Source of the DNA: an uncultured bacterium
GTDB taxonomy: Bacteria > Actinomycetota > Coriobacteriia > Coriobacteriales > Eggerthellaceae
Direction of reading: 5' to 3'
Length of the DNA stretch: 44,864 nucleotides
Assembly: GCA_905214325.1 (NCBI GenBank)
Contig: CAJMLT010000010.1
Span: forward strand, 1 to 44,864
Shown here: positions 40,951 to 44,864 of the stretch, in pieces
Numbering within the stretch: the stretch's first letter is position 1
Layout of the letters: each line of letters starts with the position of its first letter
Program-made: the position numbers and the translations under genes
The notes under the pieces: model-generated
Told to the model about the DNA's origin: nothing
Database searches by the model: none
Seen by the model: the letters and a program-made list of their open reading frames with translations, nothing else

Positions 40951-40986
40951 ATGGAACCCATCATTACAATGGCTTCACAAAAGTAG
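40951..40986 (+). CDS. Possible 11-residue leader peptide
   Basis: ATG at 40951 opens a frame of 11 codons, MEPIITMASQK, ending TAG at 40984-40986. GAGAGGA (40939-40945) precedes it by five bases, as good as the sites of real genes here. It lies right after the predicted transcription start and 33 bases before the next gene. It could couple or attenuate translation downstream. It may also be chance; only the ribosome site and position support it. Confidence 0.3.
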   Translation: MEPIITMASQK

Positions 40987-41019
40987 GTAGAAGACCCGTA
41001 TCCGGGAGGTGTGTTACGT

Positions 41020-42708
41020 ATGGAGAACAATCCTCATTTCAGCAATGTCCCTTCGTCGGACAATCGCTCCAGTTCTTCCGAAGATTACCTGTTGCGTGCG
41101 GCTTCCGCTGTCGATTCGGGTGATCGTATTCTCGGCATCCATCTGTATCTTGCCGCCTTCGAACAGGCGATGCGCGAAAGCATCGTCCCCAGCGATGGAT
41201 CCCTCAAGGGGATGGACGAGGCGTGGAAATTGGCTCTTACGACCAAGCAGCGGTCTTTGGCCGAGTATATATTCGAAAAGCTGGAACCGTTCTGGACGCC
41301 CCAGCAAGTCGCTCTTCATGCCGAAGAGCTGCAGCGTCTCGCTTTCGATAAACTGGAGGAATTCGGTCTTCCCCGTGAAGCCATCGAAGATATGGCGGAG
41401 ATGGCGGAGATGGTGAATCAGGATTTCATGGATTCCTCCTCCGATGTCATGTGCCGTTTCGAAGATTCCGCGGCGGACAATTCTCCTTTTTCCCTTCTCG
41501 GGTTCAATACCGACGATAATGCCGACGAAGGTCGTGATGCACTGATCGAGCGGAGGATAAGTCGCTCCGGTGCACCCGATTCACTTGATCGAGGTTCCGA
41601 TCGTCTTGGTAATTCGGATGGTCGGGGAGGGCAAGCCGGTGCAGGTGAAGCGCTGCCTTCGTCGGACGCTACACCGATCGATCCTGATCGTGCGGGGGCG
41701 CTTTTGCCGTTCTCGTCAGGTTCCAAGACGCCGAAACTCATATCCCTCAAGGCGCGCGACGCGCAAGGGTCGGTTCTTCCTCCCGAAGCGATGCGTTTCG
41801 ATTATCGCTCCATTGCCGGTTACGACACCGCTATCGAATCCATGGCCAAGTTGGGTGTGGGTCGGGATCGTGATCCCGAGTTCCGTCATTTCATCCATAT
41901 GCTCAACGAGCGACACGGTATGGCCCAGATGCCCAGTTTGGGAACGCTGGTATTCCGTTGCCCCGCGCGTGAGGACGCCAACTATTTCATGGTGGCGACG
42001 GTTGGGGAGATGCGTCTTCCCGCCATCCGCATGCGTTTCGATCAGAACGCCCAGGGACAACCCGTGCTGTGCGTCATGGCGTCGCCGGACTTCAAGACGC
42101 GCATCAGCGGTCTGGCCCGAAGTGGCTTCGATGGCCCCGCCGTGTTGATCTTGGAAGATCTCGATCTATGGAATCTTCCCGTGTTCGATATCGATTTCGA
42201 CGATTTCGCCTCCCTTGCCCAAGTGCAGCTTTCTCGGGGTGCTCGTGAAGCGTTGGGACTCATCTATGCCGCCCTCGAAAACCCCGAGGTCACGGTTTTC
42301 ATCTCCGCTTCCGACCATCGTGATATCGACGGCTATTTCGCCGACATGATCGCGTCTTTCAGGGTGATAGATATCGATCTGCCCGACGACGACGAACGTC
42401 GCGCGATTTGGCGTGCGGCCCAGTCGGAGCATCCCTCTTTGCGTGGTCTCGACGTGAATAAGATGGTGCCGTTTTCCAAGAATATGTCGCGTTTCGAAAT
42501 ATTCGCGGTGACCACCGAAGCGGTTGAGGATGCCTATCGGGATAGCCTTGCGGTTCAGTCGTTCAGGGCGGTGCACACCGACGATATGCTTGCACGCCTA
42601 GCGGGCTTCCAGCCTCTTGATTCGTCGGAGTACCGGCAGATGGAAGACTGGGTCGTCGAAGAATTCAGCAAGGAACTCGGCGACATCGATGACCTTTTGA
42701 AGGGGTAG
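41020..42708 (+). CDS. AAA+-like protein lacking a P-loop (probable pseudo-ATPase)
   Basis: A 562-residue soluble protein. Residues 1-130 are helical, about 145-235 form a low-complexity Ser/Gly/Asp-rich linker, and about 250-500 resemble an AAA+ module. Where the Walker A loop should be (GPPGTGKT in ATPases) the sequence reads CPAREDANYF, yet the context is kept (TLVFR before, EMRLPAIRM after). A Walker B-like LILEDLDLW lies near 377, a sensor-1-like VFISASDHRD near 427, and DIDLPDDDERRAIW plus a helical lid follow. It probably has the AAA+ fold without ATP hydrolysis. GGAGGTG supports the ATG at 41020. Function is unknown; the Rrf2 and MutY-like genes follow in the same operon. Confidence 0.6.
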   Translation: MENNPHFSNVPSSDNRSSSSEDYLLRAASAVDSGDRILGIHLYLAAFEQAMRESIVPSDGSLKGMDEAWKLALTTKQRSLAEYIFEKLEPFWTPQQVALHAEELQRLAFDKLEEFGLPREAIEDMAEMAEMVNQDFMDSSSDVMCRFEDSAADNSPFSLLGFNTDDNADEGRDALIERRISRSGAPDSLDRGSDRLGNSDGRGGQAGAGEALPSSDATPIDPDRAGALLPFSSGSKTPKLISLKARDAQGSVLPPEAMRFDYRSIAGYDTAIESMAKLGVGRDRDPEFRHFIHMLNERHGMAQMPSLGTLVFRCPAREDANYFMVATVGEMRLPAIRMRFDQNAQGQPVLCVMASPDFKTRISGLARSGFDGPAVLILEDLDLWNLPVFDIDFDDFASLAQVQLSRGAREALGLIYAALENPEVTVFISASDHRDIDGYFADMIASFRVIDIDLPDDDERRAIWRAAQSEHPSLRGLDVNKMVPFSKNMSRFEIFAVTTEAVEDAYRDSLAVQSFRAVHTDDMLARLAGFQPLDSSEYRQMEDWVVEEFSKELGDIDDLLKG

Positions 42709-42711
42709 GGC

Positions 42712-43158
42712 ATGGAAATCACGCGTCGCTGCGACTATGCTTGTTGTATCATCCGTGCCGCCTACAAAAGTGGGGAATCCTATATTTCCATCGCCGATGT
42801 TGCCGAGCAGGAAGATATTCCCTATTCGTTTGCGCGCAGCATCCAGCATGAATTGGTGAAAGCGGGCTTTTTGAAGACCATTCGCGGTGTGCGGGGAGGT
42901 TTGACCCTCAACTGCAATCCGCATGAAACCACCCTTTACGAAGTGTTGGAAGCTCTGCAGGGACCCGTTGCTCTTGCGCCGTGTTCGCAGGATGACGGCT
43001 TCTGTGATCGCTCTTCGGGCTGTGCCTTCAACGCCGCATGGCGTGCTGCTGATATTCTGATCAGTGATCTTTTCGGCTCCATCACGTTGGCCGACCTCTT
43101 CGACAAGGGAGCGCGGCACCCCGTGATCAAAGGCATTCTCGACTCCGAGCGCTCATGA
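42712..43158 (+). CDS. Rrf2-family transcription regulator with three cysteines
   Basis: A 148-residue winged-helix regulator. MEITRRCDYACCIIRAAY, ISIADVAEQEDIPYSFARSI and KAGFLKTIRGVRGGLTL match the DNA-binding part of IscR/NsrR/CymR-type proteins. The sensing region has CSQDDGFCDRSSGC (C-x6-C-x5-C), which in IscR and NsrR relatives binds an iron-sulfur cluster that reports iron-sulfur status, nitric oxide or redox state. It is three bases after the AAA+-like gene and overlaps the MutY-like gene by four bases. It may regulate its own operon. Confidence 0.88.
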   Translation: MEITRRCDYACCIIRAAYKSGESYISIADVAEQEDIPYSFARSIQHELVKAGFLKTIRGVRGGLTLNCNPHETTLYEVLEALQGPVALAPCSQDDGFCDRSSGCAFNAAWRAADILISDLFGSITLADLFDKGARHPVIKGILDSERS

Positions 43159-44024
43159 CGGAAACCCTCCTCGAACCGCTCTCGCCCATCGAGCGCTCCT
43201 TCATCGATCGCGTATGGCGATGGGGGAGCGATCTTTATCGTGATCTGCCGTGGCGCAACGTGGACGACCCTTACGCTGTATTGGTGTCCGAAGTCATGCT
43301 TCAGCAAACCCAAGTGGTTCGCGTCGTGCGCTACTGGGATCGCTTCATGCGTCTTTTCCCCACGATCGACGCGCTAGCCGCCGCCGATGTCGCGCTCGTG
43401 CTGGAGTCGTGGCAGGGGCTGGGATATAACCGTCGGGCGTTGGCACTGAAGCGCACGGCCGACATCTGCGCACGGGATAACGGGGGCCACCTGCCCACCA
43501 CATTCGATGATCTGTTGGCGCTACCCGGCATCGGTAAGGCTACCGCCTCCGGCGTTCTGGCCTTCGCTTTCGATAAGCCTTCCGTCTACCTTGAAACCAA
43601 CGTGCGTACGGTTTTCATCCATGAGTTCTTTCCCGATCGGGATGATGTGTCCGATCGCGAGATCGAACCTCTTGTCGAAAGAACCTGTTCGCGCGAGAAC
43701 CCTCGTGGATGGTACTATGCGCTCCTCGATTACGGCGCCCACCTCAAGGCCACCTTGCCCAACCCGTCGCGTCGCTCCAAACATCACAGCGTGCAGTCTC
43801 CCTTCGAAGGATCCCGACGCCAGAAGCGTGCCGAAATCATCCGCCTTGTCTTAGGGGATGGATGTATCACGCTTTCGGATATCGAGAATGCGATGACTTC
43901 TTTCGAGGCGATGCATGCTCGACCCGCTCCTGCTCCCGACGAGCTGCGCTCCATTCTCGACGATCTGGTTCAGGAAGGCTTTTTCCTCTTCGACGAAAAA
44001 GAAAGGGTCTATCGCAGTCGATAA
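43155..44024 (+). CDS. MutY-like HhH-GPD DNA glycosylase without iron-sulfur loop
   Basis: A 289-residue base-excision repair protein related to adenine glycosylase MutY. LPWRNVDDPYAVLVSEVMLQQTQV (in two parts, with the catalytic glutamate in SEVML), GYNRRALALKRTA and the helix-hairpin-helix LPGIGKATASGV are clear. The usual catalytic aspartate position reads LETNVRTVF, as in a side branch of the family. After LLDYGAHLKA the four cysteines of the iron-sulfur loop are absent, and there is no C-terminal MutT-like domain that reads 8-oxoguanine. It may remove adenine or another base with altered specificity. It overlaps the Rrf2 gene by four bases (ATGA). Confidence 0.8.
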   Translation: MTETLLEPLSPIERSFIDRVWRWGSDLYRDLPWRNVDDPYAVLVSEVMLQQTQVVRVVRYWDRFMRLFPTIDALAAADVALVLESWQGLGYNRRALALKRTADICARDNGGHLPTTFDDLLALPGIGKATASGVLAFAFDKPSVYLETNVRTVFIHEFFPDRDDVSDREIEPLVERTCSRENPRGWYYALLDYGAHLKATLPNPSRRSKHHSVQSPFEGSRRQKRAEIIRLVLGDGCITLSDIENAMTSFEAMHARPAPAPDELRSILDDLVQEGFFLFDEKERVYRSR

Positions 44025-44086
44025 ACCCTTTCGTCCATGCAAGTCACTCACACGGGTGCATCATCTTTTCGGATGGTCACGCGTGA

Positions 44087-44864
44087 TCAGCGGGGGTAGG
44101 TTCCCAGTATCTTCACTTCACGCAACTTCAACCGTAGGCAATCGAGCGCGGTCTTGACGGTGGGGTCGTTCGGGTTTCCGTCGATATCGACGAAGAACAT
44201 GTAGTCTCCCAGAGCCTGTTTGGTGGGACGTGATTGTATCTTGGTGAGGTTGATGTTGGCGTAGGCGAATTCGGAGAGAATCATGAGAAGCGCTCCCGGT
44301 CTGTCCGCGTTCAGGAAAAGCGCGAGAGACGTCTTGTCCGCTTCCCCCTGCAATACACCGGGATGTCCCTGACGTGCGATGAGGACGAATTGGGTCTGGT
44401 TGCCGTAGTGATCTTCGATGTCTCTTTCCTGAATCTTGCAGCCGAAAAGTTCTCCCGCGAAAGCGCTGGCGATGCCGGCGATATGTTTATCATCGGAAGT
44501 CATGCGTGCCGATTCCGCCGTCGAGGAGGATGAGATGCGTTCCTTGGTGGGGAAATGCTCGTTGAGATAGCGCCGGCATTGACCCATACCTTGCGGGTGA
44601 CTCGCGATGGTGGTGATGTCCTCGATCGAAGCGTCCGGGTTGAGCAGGAGACAGTGATGGATATCGAGAACGGTCGACCCCAGAATGGAGACGCCGTTTC
44701 GGAAGGCGAAGGCGTCGAGGGTGGCGGTCACCGCTCCTTCGAGGGAGTTTTCGATGGGCATGACGCCGAATTCGCATTTACCGCGTTCCACCGCATCGTA
44801 TATCTCCGAAAGTGAAGCACAGGGGACGTAATGGGGTGTTTCGCAGTGCATCTTGTCGGCGAAG
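44087..44864 (-). CDS. pheA: Prephenate dehydratase (partial, N terminus beyond window)
   Basis: The last ~259 residues of an enzyme that turns prephenate into phenylpyruvate for phenylalanine synthesis. The catalytic region shows FGVMPIENSLEGAVT, SHPQGMGQCRRYL and the ESARM and GNQTQFVLI segments. A C-terminal ACT domain (last ~80 residues, SLALFLNADRPGALLMIL and LTKIQSRPTK) binds phenylalanine for feedback control. The frame stays open to the right edge (FADK precedes the first internal methionine), so the real start lies outside. It converges with the MutY-like gene; the 62-base gap contains no clear terminator. Confidence 0.92.
   Translation of the reverse strand, partial: FADKMHCETPHYVPCASLSEIYDAVERGKCEFGVMPIENSLEGAVTATLDAFAFRNGVSILGSTVLDIHHCLLLNPDASIEDITTIASHPQGMGQCRRYLNEHFPTKERISSSSTAESARMTSDDKHIAGIASAFAGELFGCKIQERDIEDHYGNQTQFVLIARQGHPGVLQGEADKTSLALFLNADRPGALLMILSEFAYANINLTKIQSRPTKQALGDYMFFVDIDGNPNDPTVKTALDCLRLKLREVKILGTYPR

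Noticed and set aside
41396..41419. Tandem ATGGCGGAG repeat encoding MAEMAEM
   Set aside because: A short in-frame repeat of two units inside a coding region; too small to be a meaningful repeat element.

Overview
The window reads as a chromosomal segment of a Gram-positive, actinobacterial-type anaerobe. By inference it is a member of the Coriobacteriia or a close relative. The clues are a moderately GC-rich sequence (mid-50s percent by eye), strong AGGAGG-type ribosome binding sites with frequent GTG starts, sigma-A-like promoters, and an L27 without the Firmicutes N-terminal extension. Further clues are an actinobacterial GlnR-like regulator beside glnA, the rplU-rpmA-obgE-proB-proA-nadD-yqeK-rsfS order, an mreBCD-PBP2-rodA cluster and a group 3b-type NiFe hydrogenase. 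No phage, IS element or CRISPR array was seen, and almost all genes are intact, on the plus strand and tightly packed.

Layout. 1-2116: the end of a U32 peptidase, a small unknown protein, tRNA-Ala, a DUF523 protein, a minus-strand NifX/NifB-C-like protein and tRNA-Glu. 2209-7767: a surface-glycan cassette made of a GtrA-like membrane protein and two tandem, diverged proteins that each carry two GT2 domains. 7789-9454: a MetNI-like ABC importer behind a long structured leader with a predicted pseudoknot. 9505-11606: glnA and a GlnR-like orphan regulator. 11683-14319: DNA polymerase I. 14407-20941: rplU, rpmA, obgE, proB, proA, nadD, yqeK and rsfS, closed by a bidirectional terminator. 20980-22296 (minus): an RlmD/TrmA-family methyltransferase. 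22365-24993: tRNA-Arg, a cyclophilin, a TPR membrane protein and ndk. 25054-29068: a four-subunit sulfhydrogenase-type NiFe hydrogenase. 29132-36132: mreB, mreC, mreD, PBP2, rodA and a DUF697 protein. 36217-36383: tRNA-Asp with clear promoter and terminator. 36490-40838: a heterodimeric ABC exporter and a HAD phosphatase. 40911-44024: a short leader ORF, an AAA+-like pseudoenzyme, an Rrf2 regulator and a MutY-like glycosylase. 44087-44864 (minus): prephenate dehydratase, cut by the window end.

Most genes serve translation, replication and repair, cell-wall elongation, proline/NAD/phenylalanine synthesis, nitrogen assimilation and hydrogen metabolism. The least explained items are the pseudoknotted leader at 7844-7952, the AAA+-like protein that has lost its P-loop (41020-42708) with its upstream mini-ORF and dyad, the hydrogenase large subunit that ends exactly at the processed C-terminus, the MutY-like enzyme without iron-sulfur cysteines, and the twin glycosyltransferases whose first catalytic domain looks dead. 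No single previously unknown multi-gene system is proven. The leader RNA is the best candidate for an undescribed element.
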